Origin: Sphingomonas qomolangmaensis
Lineage (GTDB): Bacteria; Pseudomonadota; Alphaproteobacteria; Sphingomonadales; Sphingomonadaceae
Assembly (NCBI RefSeq): GCF_024496245.1
Contig: NZ_CP101740.1
Span: forward strand, 2,789,501-2,853,500
Direction: 5' to 3'
Length of the DNA stretch: 64,000 bases
A program made the position numbers and the translations under genes. Positions 17,865-27,863 of the stretch are shown piece after piece. The notes beneath the pieces were generated by a model. It worked only from the letters and a program-made list of their open reading frames with translations. It was not told where the DNA came from and made no database searches. Every line of letters begins with the position of its first letter. Position 1 is the stretch's first letter.

Positions 17865-19196
17865 ATGCCAAATGTCGTTTCGCTCGAGATGAACGAGATA
17901 AATTTCGAGTTCGTCAAATCCTATGTGGCCAAGGGCGAGTTGCCGCACTTCGCCGAACTGCTCGCCAAATACGAGCTCACAGAGACCGTCGCCGAGGAGG
18001 ATTACCGGCTGTTGGAGCCGTGGATTCAGTGGCCCACGGTCTACACCGGCATGAGCTATGCCGAGCATGGCGTATTCCGCCTCGGTGATATCGTCGGCAC
18101 CACGCACGAGCAGGTATGGGAAGCGCTCGAAGCGCGCGGCGTGTCGGTGGGTGCGATATCGCCGATCAATGGCGCCAATCGGTGCGCACAGGCCGATTTC
18201 TTCGTGCCGGATCCTTGGACCGCGACCCCGGTCACCGGCGACGAAGGCCTGAAGACGCTGTCGGGGCTGGTCGGCATGGCGGTGAACGGCAACGCCACCG
18301 GCGGCGCTTCGTTGGCAAGCCTGGGCCCCAAGCTGATGCCGTTCGTGCTGCGCTTCGCGCGCCCGACATCGTGGGGCGCCTATGCCGCCTGCCTGGCGAA
18401 GGTGCGCAAATATAAATGGGCCAAGGCCGCGTTCCTCGACCGGTTCCTCGCCGATGTGTTCCTAAAGCTGCGCGCCAAGCACGGTACCCGCTACGCCTCG
18501 CTGTTCCTCAACGCGGGTGCGCATATCCAGCATCATCATCTGTTCGAGGCGGGGGTGTACCAGGGCGAAAACCGCAATCCCGACTGGTACAGCACCGCTG
18601 GCCGCGAGGGGGTCGATCCGATGCTGTTCATCTATCGAATTTACGATGGCATCCTGCGCGACGTGTTGGCGCTGGCGGACACGCGGGTGCTGATCACCAC
18701 CGGGCTTAGCCAGACCGCCAATGGGCGGACCAAATATCAGTATCGATTCAACGATCATGTCGCGACGCTGCACCGGATGGGGGTCGGCGATTTCGCGGTG
18801 AACCCGCGGATGTCGCGCGATTTCCTGCTCGAATTCCCCGACGCCGCTAGCGCGACCGCGGCGGCTGCCAAGCTGGCGGCCTTCGCCTGCGCGGGCAAGC
18901 CGTTCTTCTCGATCGAGGATCGCGGCCGCTCGCTGTTCTGCCAGATCTGCTATTTCGGTCCACCCGAAGGGCTTGCCGAGGTGACCGCCGACGGTCGAAC
19001 CTTCGACATCGCCGACGAGATTTCGCTGGTCTCGATCGAAAACGGCATCCACCAGACGATCGGCTATCATATCGACACCGCGGTGCCGCGCCGTGCCGCC
19101 GACACGCCGGCGCGCATTCCGCTGACATCGGTATTCGCACGGACGCTCGCCATCTTCCCGGGCGACGCGCCGCTGGCGCTGGCCGCCGCCGAATAA
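17865..19196 (+). CDS. Alkaline-phosphatase-superfamily (type I phosphodiesterase-like) protein
   Basis: A 443-residue protein without an obvious signal peptide. It starts with NVVSLEMNEINFEFVKSYV, where the metal-binding aspartate of the family normally sits. It contains WPTVYTGMSYAEHGVF, where the nucleophilic Thr/Ser would be expected, and a histidine cluster AHIQHHHLFEAG. The SDHG motif seen in most relatives is replaced by ITTGLSQT, so the metal site may be altered. Family members remove or transfer phospho-substituents such as phosphoglycerol or phosphoethanolamine. A role in decorating the polysaccharide is possible but unproven. The ATG at 17865 was preferred over an upstream in-frame start at 17772 because the family character begins there. 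Confidence 0.65.
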   Translation: MPNVVSLEMNEINFEFVKSYVAKGELPHFAELLAKYELTETVAEEDYRLLEPWIQWPTVYTGMSYAEHGVFRLGDIVGTTHEQVWEALEARGVSVGAISPINGANRCAQADFFVPDPWTATPVTGDEGLKTLSGLVGMAVNGNATGGASLASLGPKLMPFVLRFARPTSWGAYAACLAKVRKYKWAKAAFLDRFLADVFLKLRAKHGTRYASLFLNAGAHIQHHHLFEAGVYQGENRNPDWYSTAGREGVDPMLFIYRIYDGILRDVLALADTRVLITTGLSQTANGRTKYQYRFNDHVATLHRMGVGDFAVNPRMSRDFLLEFPDAASATAAAAKLAAFACAGKPFFSIEDRGRSLFCQICYFGPPEGLAEVTADGRTFDIADEISLVSIENGIHQTIGYHIDTAVPRRAADTPARIPLTSVFARTLAIFPGDAPLALAAAE

Positions 19197-19290
19197 TCAG
19201 CCGAGCAACCGGCGGCAGCGCGGCCCGGCGGCGGCGCTGCCGCGGGCGTCGCGCATCGGCGCCTCCATCGATTCAGCACGAAAGCACGAC

Positions 19291-20397
19291 GTGACCAGGC
19301 ATCTGAACATCATGGGCACCCGCGGTGTGCCCGCCGCGCATAGCGGCTATGAATATTTCGCCGGCCATCTGGCGCCGTACATGGTCGAGCGCGGCTGGAA
19401 GGTGACGGTCTATTGCCAGGACGACGAGGGCGAGGACGGGCTGGTCGATCATTGGCGCGGCGTCGAGCGCGTCCATTTCGTCCCCCGGCTCAAGGGCACG
19501 CCGGGGACGATGGAGTTCGACTGGAAAACCGTCCGCCACGTGGTCCGCTCGCCCGGCGTCGACCTGGTGCTGGGCTACAACACCGCGATCTTCAATCTCG
19601 TCCAGCGGCTGTATGGGCGCAAGGTCGCGATGAACATGGACGGGATCGAGTGGCTGCGCGAGAAATGGTCGCTGCCCGCCAAGGCCTGGTTCTTCGTCAA
19701 CGAATTGGCGGGCGCCAACCTCAGCAACCTGCCGATCGCCGACCATCCCGAGATGGAAAAGCATCTGCGGCCGCGCACCCTCCGGCGCACTATCGCGATG
19801 ATCCCCTACGGCGCCGATCTGGTGACCGGTGCATCGACCGCGCCGGTGACCGCAATGGGGCTCACCCCGGGCAAATACATGGTCAAGATCGCGCGATCGG
19901 TCCCCGAAAATTCGATCCTCGAGGTCATCCGCGCCTTCTCACGCCGCCGCCGCGACTGCACGCTGGTCGTGCTCGGAAAATACCAGGCCGACAACGCCTT
20001 CCACGAAGCGTGCCGCGCGGCGGCGAGCGACGAGGTGATGTTCCCCGGCGCGATCTTCGACCCCACCATCGTCCAGGCGCTGCGATTCCACGCGCGCGCC
20101 TATCTGCACGGCCACACCGTGGGGGGGACCAACCCGTCGCTGTGCGAGGCGCTGGGCTGCGGCAACGCGGTCATCGCGCACGACAACCGTTTCAACCGCT
20201 GGACCGCGGGCGCCGACCAGCTCTATTTCGCCGACGAAGATGGTTGTGCGGCGGCGATCGAGCGGCTGCTGGTCGACGACGCCCGGCTGGAACAGGCGCG
20301 CGCGGGTGCCCGCATCCGCCATGCCGAAGCGTTCACCTGGCCGGCGATCCTGCGCGCGTACGAGGATGCACTGACGGCGCTGCTGCCAAAGGTGTAG
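19291..20397 (+). CDS. Glycosyltransferase with DUF1972 N-terminal domain (rhamnosyltransferase-like)
   Basis: A 368-residue GT-B enzyme. The N-terminus LNIMGTRGVPAAHSGYEYFA is the DUF1972 signature found in rhamnosyltransferases such as streptococcal WchF. The donor half has MVKIARSVPENSILEVIRAF, LVVLGKYQADN and GHTVGGTNPSLCEALGCGN, the last holding the acidic donor-binding motif. It probably transfers a rhamnose, in line with dTDP-L-rhamnose and GDP-D-rhamnose being made nearby. The start is a GTG at 19291 with no strong ribosome-binding site. It follows the phosphatase-like gene by 94 bp and faces the polymerase gene at 20471. Confidence 0.87.
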   Translation: MTRHLNIMGTRGVPAAHSGYEYFAGHLAPYMVERGWKVTVYCQDDEGEDGLVDHWRGVERVHFVPRLKGTPGTMEFDWKTVRHVVRSPGVDLVLGYNTAIFNLVQRLYGRKVAMNMDGIEWLREKWSLPAKAWFFVNELAGANLSNLPIADHPEMEKHLRPRTLRRTIAMIPYGADLVTGASTAPVTAMGLTPGKYMVKIARSVPENSILEVIRAFSRRRRDCTLVVLGKYQADNAFHEACRAAASDEVMFPGAIFDPTIVQALRFHARAYLHGHTVGGTNPSLCEALGCGNAVIAHDNRFNRWTAGADQLYFADEDGCAAAIERLLVDDARLEQARAGARIRHAEAFTWPAILRAYEDALTALLPKV

Positions 20398-20470
20398 GGC
20401 GGACAAGGCCGGGGCAACGGTGTCGCGGCTCTTCTCGTCGTCAACCGGGTACCGTCTGGCGCCCGCGGTG

Positions 20471-21814
20471 CTATGCGACCGGGCGGGGCACTGACCTTGT
20501 AGACGCATCGGCCCGCGGACGGGCGTCGATCAGGCGCCGCTGCGGCTCGAACCGCAGGCCTACCAGCCCCGCTGCCACGCCGAAGATGATGCTCAGATGG
20601 ACCGTCGTCGCCTGCGAACAGATGACGATGAACAGAAACGCCGAGACATACGCACAATGTGCAACCGATCCGCGGAATATCCGGCGCAGCCCCGTAACCG
20701 TAAGCGCGACCAGGAAGACCGTATAGACAATGATCCCGGCGATACCCGAATCATGCAGGACGGATATGAACATGTTCGGCACCCACAGCGTATTGCGGTC
20801 GGTGGCGCCGAACTGTTTCATGATGTTGAAATTCTGCAGTCCGAAGTCACCGGGGCCGGCCCCGAGAACCGGCTTTTCCCGAAACCGCTCGAGCGCAACA
20901 TCTATGAGAAAGGCGCGCACCGAATAGGTGTCTTCGCGGCGAAGCGAGGTGTCGTAGAAATCCTGGACCTGCGTCGAGAAGACCAGGATGACCGTCAACA
21001 GTGCCACGCCCGCCCAGAGCGGCAAAAGCAGCGACTGGTTTACGCCGCGTCGCGTGGCGATCGAACGGAGTATACTGAACAGAACCGCACAGATGCCGAA
21101 TGCCAAAACCGGTACCCGCGAATTCGCTGCGAGCAGGACGAAAACCGACAGGGCAATCGGTATGATCCAGGATAGCGTGAACTTGGCACGCGCCATCGAT
21201 ACCAGGATCAAGAACCCCATCGCCGAGCCCAGTAGATTGGGCTCGCTGATGAACAACCGCATTCGACCCATGTCGTCGTACCACAGCGATATCTCGTAGC
21301 CGGCAACGCGCCCGACGATCAGCCCGATCAGGCCCGCGATGCCACTGAACCACAGAACATTCTGCACCACTCTGGCGATCGTGGCATGGGGTAGCTGGTA
21401 CCGCACGATCAACCAGAACGCCGCGGTCGGGACCAGACTGATCGCGAGCGCTGCCATATGGGCGCCGGGCGAGGCGGTTAGCACTGCCGACACGAACAAT
21501 ATGGCGTTCCACGCCAATAGCAGCAGGATCAGATCCTTGCCGGCGTACTTCGAATGATCGGACGCGATCGAGATCGACATCAACGCGATCAGCGTCAACC
21601 CTATGGCCCGCTCTATCGTCACCGGGAAACCACCGATTTCGATGCTGAGTCCGTTGCTGACCAGACCGACGATCACCGCGATGAACAACAGCCGCACGAC
21701 GGCCGGTCCGAGCCCTGACTGCCGGGGGATTGCCGTCGGCGGGTGACGCCGAGCGATACCTGCGGATGATGACCCGCGCCGGCTTACCGAACGAGGCCCC
21801 GGTGTAGTGGCCAT
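20471..21814 (-). CDS. wzy: O-antigen polymerase-like membrane protein
   Basis: A 447-residue integral membrane protein with an arginine-rich N-terminus, about ten membrane spans and the O-antigen ligase/polymerase pattern. This includes SEPNLLGSAMGFLILVSMAR, then a large loop with PVLGAGPGDFGLQNFN and WVPNMFISVLHDSGIAGII. The H-D-SG motif in the last loop is the conserved periplasmic site of the family. It is transcribed alone, convergent with the DUF1972 transferase and divergent from gmd. I favour this one as the repeat-unit polymerase because it is in a separate unit next to the repeat-unit sugar genes, but the assignment versus the protein at 15103 is open. Confidence 0.78.
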   Translation of the reverse strand: MATTPGPRSVSRRGSSSAGIARRHPPTAIPRQSGLGPAVVRLLFIAVIVGLVSNGLSIEIGGFPVTIERAIGLTLIALMSISIASDHSKYAGKDLILLLLAWNAILFVSAVLTASPGAHMAALAISLVPTAAFWLIVRYQLPHATIARVVQNVLWFSGIAGLIGLIVGRVAGYEISLWYDDMGRMRLFISEPNLLGSAMGFLILVSMARAKFTLSWIIPIALSVFVLLAANSRVPVLAFGICAVLFSILRSIATRRGVNQSLLLPLWAGVALLTVILVFSTQVQDFYDTSLRREDTYSVRAFLIDVALERFREKPVLGAGPGDFGLQNFNIMKQFGATDRNTLWVPNMFISVLHDSGIAGIIVYTVFLVALTVTGLRRIFRGSVAHCAYVSAFLFIVICSQATTVHLSIIFGVAAGLVGLRFEPQRRLIDARPRADASTRSVPRPVA

Positions 21815-22047
21815 GATCTATAGGCTCCGGTAAGCATGATACGAGCTGTCGACCACCAAGGCCCAATGCGCCGCTGCGTAGCTCAACGACCGGCTTGGCG
21901 CAATCATGCGAGCGCCACCCGCGTGAAGCGTGGCAGGGGGCCTTTGCAGCGGTACGGCTTTGGGATAACGACCACCACCGTCATCCGATCCACTTCGGCG
22001 TCGCAAGCGCTGCGCTGCCACGCCCCGAACCGCACCCTGGAGACTCA
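21815..22047. promoter_or_regulatory. Divergent intergenic region between wzy-like gene and gmd
   Basis: The 233 bp hold no credible gene. They must contain outward promoters for the polymerase gene (minus) and for the gmd-rmd unit (plus). A ribosome-binding sequence CTGGAGA lies just before the gmd ATG. No operator was recognised. Confidence 0.4.
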
Positions 22048-23085
22048 ATGTCGAAAATTGCCTTAATCACGGGTATCAGCGGGCAGGATGGTGCCTATCT
22101 GAGCGAGCAGCTGCTTGAAAAGGGCTACACCGTCTACGGCACCTATCGTCGGACGAGCTCGGTCAATTTCTGGCGGATCGAGGAATTGGGGCTGCTCGAC
22201 CACCCCAATCTCCACCTCGTCGAATTCGACCTTACCGACATGGGATCGGGCATCCGCCTGCTCGACAGCTCGGGCGCAACCGAAGTGTATAACCTGGCGG
22301 CGCAGAGCTTCGTCGGGGTGTCGTTCGATCAGCCGCTCACCACCGGGCACATCACCGGGCTGGGCGCGGCGCACATGCTCGAATCGATCCGCACGGTGAA
22401 CCCCGCGATCCGCTTCTACCAGGCATCGACGTCGGAGATGTTCGGCAAGGTCCAGGCGATCCCGCAGACCGAGGACACCCCCTTCTACCCGCGCAGCCCC
22501 TATGGCGTCGCCAAGCTCTATGCGCATTGGATGACGGTGAACTTCCGCGAGAGCTTCGGCATCTTCGGCGCGAGCGGCATCCTGTTCAACCACGAATCCC
22601 CCTTGCGCGGTCGCGAGTTCGTCACGCGCAAGATCACCGACACCGTCGCCAAGATCCATGTCGGCAAGGCCGATGTGCTCGAGCTCGGCAATCTCGACGC
22701 CAAGCGCGATTGGGGCTTCGCCCGCGATTATACCGAGGGGATGTACCGCATCCTGCAGCATGACGAGCCCGACACCTTCGTCCTCGCCACCAACCGCACC
22801 GAAACCGTGCGCGACTTCGTCTCGATGGCGTTCCGCGGCATCGATATCGACATCGAATGGTCGGGCACCGCCGAGGACGAGATCGGGGTCGATCCCAAGA
22901 GCGGCCGGACGCTGGTGCGGATCAATCCCAAATTCTACCGCCCGGCCGAGGTCGAATTGCTGATCGGCGACGCCAGCAAGGCCAAGCGGCTGCTCGGATG
23001 GGAAGCGACGACCTCGCTCGAGGAATTGTGCCGGCTGATGGTCGAGGCCGATCTTCGGCGCAACATCAACGGCACGTCGTTCTGA
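22048..23085 (+). CDS. gmd: GDP-mannose 4,6-dehydratase
   Basis: Converts GDP-D-mannose to GDP-4-keto-6-deoxy-D-mannose. A 345-residue SDR enzyme with [19 protein letters not shown] at the N-terminus, [17 protein letters not shown] (the NADP-binding RR motif), [27 protein letters not shown] and the catalytic [27 protein letters not shown] completes the signature. All are standard Gmd motifs. The ATG at 22048 has a nearby ribosome-binding site. Longer in-frame starts lie in the divergent intergenic region. The stop shares one base with the next start. Confidence 0.96.
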   Translation: MSKIALITGISGQDGAYLSEQLLEKGYTVYGTYRRTSSVNFWRIEELGLLDHPNLHLVEFDLTDMGSGIRLLDSSGATEVYNLAAQSFVGVSFDQPLTTGHITGLGAAHMLESIRTVNPAIRFYQASTSEMFGKVQAIPQTEDTPFYPRSPYGVAKLYAHWMTVNFRESFGIFGASGILFNHESPLRGREFVTRKITDTVAKIHVGKADVLELGNLDAKRDWGFARDYTEGMYRILQHDEPDTFVLATNRTETVRDFVSMAFRGIDIDIEWSGTAEDEIGVDPKSGRTLVRINPKFYRPAEVELLIGDASKAKRLLGWEATTSLEELCRLMVEADLRRNINGTSF

Positions 23086-23927
23086 TGCGGGTGCTGGTGA
23101 CCGGCGGACAGGGGTTCACCGGCCGCTATCTGGCCGATGCCCTGGTCGCCGCGGGTCACGAACCCTCGGCGTTCGCCGCCGACGTCACCGATCGCGCCGC
23201 GGTCGAGGCGGCGGTCGATGCCGCGCGCCCCGATGCGGTCATCCACCTGGCGGCGAGCGCGTTCGTCCACTCGGACGATGTCGTCGGATTCTACGCGATC
23301 AACCAGATCGGCACCTTCCATCTGCTCGATGCGCTCGCCAGGACCGCGCCGGGCGTACCGGTGCTGCTGGCGAGCAGCGCCACCATCTATGGCAACGCCG
23401 CCTCGGGCTATCTGACCGAGGACGCGCCGTGTGCGCCCGCCAACCATTATGCCGCGAGCAAGCTGGCGATGGAGATCGGCGCCAGGCTGTGGGCCGATCG
23501 GTTCCCGATCGTCACGGTGCGGCCGTTCAACTATACCGGGCGGGGGCAGGACGAACGCTATCTGATCGCCAAGATCGTCGCGCACTTCCGGCGCCGCGAT
23601 GCGGTGATCGAACTCGGCAACCTCGATGTCGCGCGCGATTTCGGCGACGTGCGCGCGGTGGTGCAGGCCTATGTCGGGCTGATCGAGCAGCGAACCGGCG
23701 GCGTGTATAATGTCTGCACCGGCGCGGTGCATTCGATCCGCGACATCATCGCGATGTGCCAGGCAATCACCGGCCATGCGATCGAGGTGCGGGTGAACCC
23801 GGCCTTCGTGCGCGCGAACGACGTCGCGCTGCTGGCCGGCAACCCCGCCCGGCTGCGCGCGGCGCTGCCGCAATGGCAGGTGCCGACGATGCACGACACA
23901 TTGGCTTGGATGCTCGAGCCCGCCTGA
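23085..23927 (+). CDS. rmd: GDP-4-keto-6-deoxy-D-mannose reductase (Rmd-like, GDP-D-rhamnose synthase)
   Basis: A 280-residue SDR protein beginning VLVTGGQGFTGRYLADAL, with catalytic YAASKLAME and the segment VRPFNYTGRGQDERYLI, which closely recalls Pseudomonas Rmd (RPFNHIGxGQ). It probably reduces the Gmd product to GDP-D-rhamnose. A GDP-6-deoxy-D-talose synthase would look similar and cannot be excluded. The stop of gmd and the start of this gene share one base (TGATG), so the genes are coupled and work in sequence. Confidence 0.83.
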   Translation: MRVLVTGGQGFTGRYLADALVAAGHEPSAFAADVTDRAAVEAAVDAARPDAVIHLAASAFVHSDDVVGFYAINQIGTFHLLDALARTAPGVPVLLASSATIYGNAASGYLTEDAPCAPANHYAASKLAMEIGARLWADRFPIVTVRPFNYTGRGQDERYLIAKIVAHFRRRDAVIELGNLDVARDFGDVRAVVQAYVGLIEQRTGGVYNVCTGAVHSIRDIIAMCQAITGHAIEVRVNPAFVRANDVALLAGNPARLRAALPQWQVPTMHDTLAWMLEPA

Positions 23928-23966
23928 CATCGTCGCGGGCGTGCTTATGCGAACAGGGTTTAGCTT

Positions 23967-25055
23967 ATGAAGATCGGTTTCGACGCGCACGTCCTCGACG
24001 GGCGCGACCAGGGCACCAAGACGCTGATGCTGCGGCTGATCGACGCGGTCGCGCGGCGGCATCCCAGGCATCAGGTACTGGTATATGGCGAACGGCCCCA
24101 CGCCGAACTCGATTTCACCTTGCCCAATCTGCAGTTCCGCCCGACGGTCCGGCACAATGTGGTGCGCTATTTGATGCACACGCTGCCCAGCGCGAGCCGT
24201 GCCGATCGGCTCGACACGATGGTGTTCAATTTCGTGCAGTCGCCGCTGATGCGCAACGCGACGGTGATGATCCACGACATCCTGCCACAGACGCACTCGC
24301 GCTTCTTTCCGCCCAAGTTCGTCGCGCAATGCTGGGCGCTGTTCGGCATGTCGGCCTTGCTGGCAAAGCACCTGTTCACGATCAGCGAATATTCGAAATC
24401 AGAGATCCGGTCGGTCTATCCCTGGACCCGCGGCAAGACGATTTCGGTCCTGCATATCGGCGCGTCCTTTCCCAAGGACGTCTATTTCGCCGGGGATGTC
24501 GGCAACCAACCCGCCGCGTTGCCCGCGGGGACGCGCTATATCCTCGCGGTCGGACGGATCGAGCCACGCAAGAACATCCAGATGGCGATCGACGCGTTCC
24601 GGGCCGGGGCGCCCGACGACGTCAAGCTGGTCATCGTCGGTCGGCGCGAGCCCGGGATCGCGATCGATACTCACGACGATCCGCGCATCATGGAGCTGAC
24701 CGGGGTCTCGGACGCCGATCTGATCACGATTTACCGCCGCGCGGCGTTGTTCCTGTACCCAAGCGTCGCCGAAGGGTTTGGCCTGCCGCTGCTCGACGCG
24801 ATCCTCTTCGGGCTGCCGGTAATCGCGTCGCGTCGCACGTCGATGCAGGAAGTCGGGGAGGGCGGCGCCACCTTCTTCGATCCCGCCGAGGCCGACGCCA
24901 CGCAGTGGCTGGGCAACAGGATCGCCGCGCATTTCGGCGACGATCCGGTCGCGCCGCCAAGCTTCGAGACCCGCGCGGCAAAGGCGGCGCTCTACGCCTG
25001 GGACAACGCGGCCGACGAACTGGTCGCGGGCATCACCGGGCGGGCGACGCGCTAG
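23967..25055 (+). CDS. Family 4 glycosyltransferase
   Basis: A 362-residue GT-B enzyme, with [19 protein letters not shown] at the N-terminus, [43 protein letters not shown] and the donor-site motif [20 protein letters not shown]. The ISEYSKSEI and EPRKN features are common in D-rhamnosyl and mannosyl transferases such as WbdA/WbpY types. Directly following gmd and rmd, it is the best candidate for using GDP-D-rhamnose. Its stop overlaps the stop of rmlA on the other strand (shared CTAG at 25052-25055). Confidence 0.87.
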   Translation: MKIGFDAHVLDGRDQGTKTLMLRLIDAVARRHPRHQVLVYGERPHAELDFTLPNLQFRPTVRHNVVRYLMHTLPSASRADRLDTMVFNFVQSPLMRNATVMIHDILPQTHSRFFPPKFVAQCWALFGMSALLAKHLFTISEYSKSEIRSVYPWTRGKTISVLHIGASFPKDVYFAGDVGNQPAALPAGTRYILAVGRIEPRKNIQMAIDAFRAGAPDDVKLVIVGRREPGIAIDTHDDPRIMELTGVSDADLITIYRRAALFLYPSVAEGFGLPLLDAILFGLPVIASRRTSMQEVGEGGATFFDPAEADATQWLGNRIAAHFGDDPVAPPSFETRAAKAALYAWDNAADELVAGITGRATR

Positions 25056-25915
25056 GCGATAGCGGCCAGGATCGCGCGGCCATAGGCCGTCTTGCTGAAC
25101 AGCCGCCCGCGCGCTTGGGCCTGGTCGCGGGTGATGAACCCCTGCTCGTAGGCGATCTCCTCGAGGCAGGCGACCTGGATGCCCTGGCGATGCTGGATCG
25201 TGCGGACGAACTCGCTCGCCTCCAACAGGCTGTCGTGCGTGCCGGTGTCGAGCCAGGCATAGCCGCGGCCCATCTGCTCGACATACAGGTCGCCCGCTTC
25301 CAAATAGAGGCGGTTGAGATCGGTGATCTCGAGTTCGCCGCGCGCCGAAGGCTTCAGCTTGGCGGCGTAATCGACGACCTTGTTGTCGTAGAAATACAGG
25401 CCGGTGACCGCAAAGTTCGATTTGGGTGTGCTGGGTTTCTCTTCCAGGCTCACCGCCTTGCCCCCGTCGCCGAATTCGACCACGCCGTAGCGCTCGGGAT
25501 CCTCGACGCGGTAGCTGAACACCGTCGCACCTTCGGTGCGCGCGACCGCGCTGGCGAGCAGGTCGGTGAGGTGCGCGCCGAAGAAGATGTTGTCGCCCAG
25601 GATCAGCGCGACATTGTCGTCGCCGATGAAGTCGCGGCCGATCGTGAACGCCTGCGCCAGCCCGTCGGGGCTCGGCTGCTCGGCATAGGATATCGTCAGG
25701 CCGAACGCGCTGCCGTCGCCGAACAGCTTCTCGTAATTGCCGATGAATTCGGGGGACGAGATGATCAGGATGTCGCGGATGCCCGCGAGCATCAGCACCG
25801 ACAGCGGGTAATAGATCATCGGCTTGTCGTAGACGGGCAACAACTGCTTGTTGACCGCGAGCGTGGCGGGGTGAAGCCGCGTACCGGTGCCGCCGGCCAG
25901 GATGATGCCCTTCAC
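25052..25915 (-). CDS. rmlA: Glucose-1-phosphate thymidylyltransferase
   Basis: First step of dTDP-L-rhamnose synthesis. 287 residues, with [17 protein letters not shown] at the N-terminus, [38 protein letters not shown] and LYFYDNKV, all standard for RmlA. The start is a GTG at 25915 placed inside the last codons of rmlD (4-base GTGA overlap). A longer frame adds 17 residues that do not fit the family. It is the last gene of the minus-strand rmlCBDA operon. Confidence 0.96.
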   Translation of the reverse strand: MKGIILAGGTGTRLHPATLAVNKQLLPVYDKPMIYYPLSVLMLAGIRDILIISSPEFIGNYEKLFGDGSAFGLTISYAEQPSPDGLAQAFTIGRDFIGDDNVALILGDNIFFGAHLTDLLASAVARTEGATVFSYRVEDPERYGVVEFGDGGKAVSLEEKPSTPKSNFAVTGLYFYDNKVVDYAAKLKPSARGELEITDLNRLYLEAGDLYVEQMGRGYAWLDTGTHDSLLEASEFVRTIQHRQGIQVACLEEIAYEQGFITRDQAQARGRLFSKTAYGRAILAAIA

Positions 25916-26799
25916 TTTGGTGTTCCGATCAGTTCGTCGAGGATGGGGGCGAGCGCCGCCTGCCATGGCGCCGGGTGGATGCCATAATCGCGGATGATGG
26001 CGCGGTGGCTGAGCAGTGAATTGGCGGGCCGGGTCGCAGGCGTCGGATAGTCGCGGGTCGTAATGCCGATCACCTCGGCGCTCGGGCCGCCGCGCGCCGC
26101 GCTCTGGGCGAAGATCTCGCGCGCGAACCCGGCCCAGGTCACCGCGCCGGCGTTGCTGAAATGATAGGTTCCCGTCGGCGCGGCAGGGTCCTCGGCCAGC
26201 CGTACCGCGATCATCGCCAGCGCCGCCGCCAGATCGGCCGCCGAGGTCGGGCTGCCGCGCTGATCGTCGACGACGCGCAGCGGCGAGGTGGTCGCGCCGA
26301 CGCGCAGCATCGTCTTAACGAAATTGCTGCCATGCGCGCTGACGACCCAGGCGGTCCGCACGATCGCATGGCGCGCGCCGCTGGTCCGCACCGCAAGTTC
26401 GCCGCCGAGCTTCGATGCGCCATAGACGCCGAGCGGGGCGACCGGATCGTCGACTTCCCAGGCGCCGTCGCGCGCGCCGTCGAAGACATAGTCGGTCGAT
26501 ACCTGGACGATCGGGATACCGGCTGTCGCGCAGGCGGCGGCGAGTGCGGCGGGCGCCATCGCGTTGACCGCCCAGGCGGTCACGCTATCGTTCTCCGCCT
26601 TGTCGACCGCGGTATAGGCGCCGGCGGCGATCACTGCGGCCCAGGGCTGCGATGCGACCATCGCGGCGATCGCCGCGGGATCGCGCAGGTCGAGCTCGTC
26701 GATATCGACCGCGGTCACCGCCCAGCCTTCGGGCCAGCGATGGCGCTGCAATTCGGTGCCGAGCTGGCCGTTGCCGCCGGTGACCAGGGCGCGCTTCAT
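25912..26799 (-). CDS. rmlD: dTDP-4-dehydrorhamnose reductase
   Basis: Final step to dTDP-L-rhamnose. A 295-residue SDR enzyme with [15 protein letters not shown], the PDVVI-like segment [28 protein letters not shown], and catalytic [27 protein letters not shown] is also typical. It overlaps rmlB by 4 bases (ATGA at 26796-26799) and rmlA by 4 bases. The start at 26799 fits the family. An in-frame extension to 26853 does not. Confidence 0.95.
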   Translation of the reverse strand: MKRALVTGGNGQLGTELQRHRWPEGWAVTAVDIDELDLRDPAAIAAMVASQPWAAVIAAGAYTAVDKAENDSVTAWAVNAMAPAALAAACATAGIPIVQVSTDYVFDGARDGAWEVDDPVAPLGVYGASKLGGELAVRTSGARHAIVRTAWVVSAHGSNFVKTMLRVGATTSPLRVVDDQRGSPTSAADLAAALAMIAVRLAEDPAAPTGTYHFSNAGAVTWAGFAREIFAQSAARGGPSAEVIGITTRDYPTPATRPANSLLSHRAIIRDYGIHPAPWQAALAPILDELIGTPK

Positions 26800-27851
26800 G
26801 CGGGCAGGCCGCGGCGCTGGTCGGCCTGGTGCCGCTCGACGATCGGGCGCCACCAGGATTCGTTGGCAAGATACCAGGCGACGGTCTTTTCGATCCCGCT
26901 TTCGAACGTCTCGGCGGGTGTCCAGCCGAGCTCGTCCTGGATGCGGCCGGCGTCGATCGCGTAGCGCTTGTCGTGCCCTGGGCGGTCGGCGACATAGCCG
27001 ATCTGCGCTGCATAGGAGGTGCCGTCGGCGCGCGGCCGCAACCGGTCGAGGATCGCGCAGATCGTCTCGACGACCTCCAAATTGCGCTTCTCGTTATGGC
27101 CGCCGACATTGTAGGTACGCCCGATCACGCCGCGCTCGAACACCGCCTGCAGCGCGCGGACGTGATCCTCGACGTACAGCCAGTCGCGGATCTGGTCGCC
27201 CTTGCCGTAGATCGGCAGCGTTTCACCCGCCAGCGCCTTGACGATCATCAGCGGGATCAGCTTTTCGGGAAAGTGATACGGCCCGTAATTGTTCGAACAG
27301 TTCGTGATCAGCACCGGCAGGCCATAGGTATGCCCCCAGGCGCTGACCAAATGGTCGGATCCCGCCTTCGACGCCGAATAGGGCGAGCGCGGATCATAGG
27401 GCGTAGCTTCGGTGAACAGTCCCTCGTCGCCGAGCGAGCCATAGACTTCGTCGGTCGAGATGTGATGGAAGCGGAAGCGGGCCTTCGCGTCACCGTCGAG
27501 CCCCAGCCAATAGGCGCGCGCTTCGGACAGCATCGTGAAGGTGCCGACGATGTTGGTCTGGACGAAGGCGCCGGGGCCGTCGATCGAGCGATCGACATGG
27601 CTCTCTGCGGCGAGATGCGTGATCACGTCGGGCTTGAACTGGGCGATCGCGGCGCGGACCGCCTGCGCGTCGCAGATGTCGCCCTGGACGAAACGGTAGC
27701 GATCGCTGTCGGCGACGCTCTGGATCGTCGAAAGCGTGCCGGCATAGGTCAGCGAATCGAAGTTCAGAACTTCGTGGCCGGTGTTCTCGATCAGGTGCCG
27801 GACCAGTGCCGAGCCGATGAAGCCGGCGCCGCCGGTGACGAAGATGCGCAT
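26796..27851 (-). CDS. rmlB: dTDP-glucose 4,6-dehydratase
   Basis: Makes dTDP-4-keto-6-deoxyglucose. 351 residues with [55 protein letters not shown] (catalytic T-D-E), [12 protein letters not shown] and [18 protein letters not shown]. These are complete RmlB signatures. It follows rmlC by 12 bp and overlaps rmlD by 4 bases. The product feeds the RmlC epimerase upstream in the same operon. Confidence 0.97.
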   Translation of the reverse strand: MRIFVTGGAGFIGSALVRHLIENTGHEVLNFDSLTYAGTLSTIQSVADSDRYRFVQGDICDAQAVRAAIAQFKPDVITHLAAESHVDRSIDGPGAFVQTNIVGTFTMLSEARAYWLGLDGDAKARFRFHHISTDEVYGSLGDEGLFTEATPYDPRSPYSASKAGSDHLVSAWGHTYGLPVLITNCSNNYGPYHFPEKLIPLMIVKALAGETLPIYGKGDQIRDWLYVEDHVRALQAVFERGVIGRTYNVGGHNEKRNLEVVETICAILDRLRPRADGTSYAAQIGYVADRPGHDKRYAIDAGRIQDELGWTPAETFESGIEKTVAWYLANESWWRPIVERHQADQRRGLPA

Positions 27852-27863
27852 TGGGGGTGGGCC

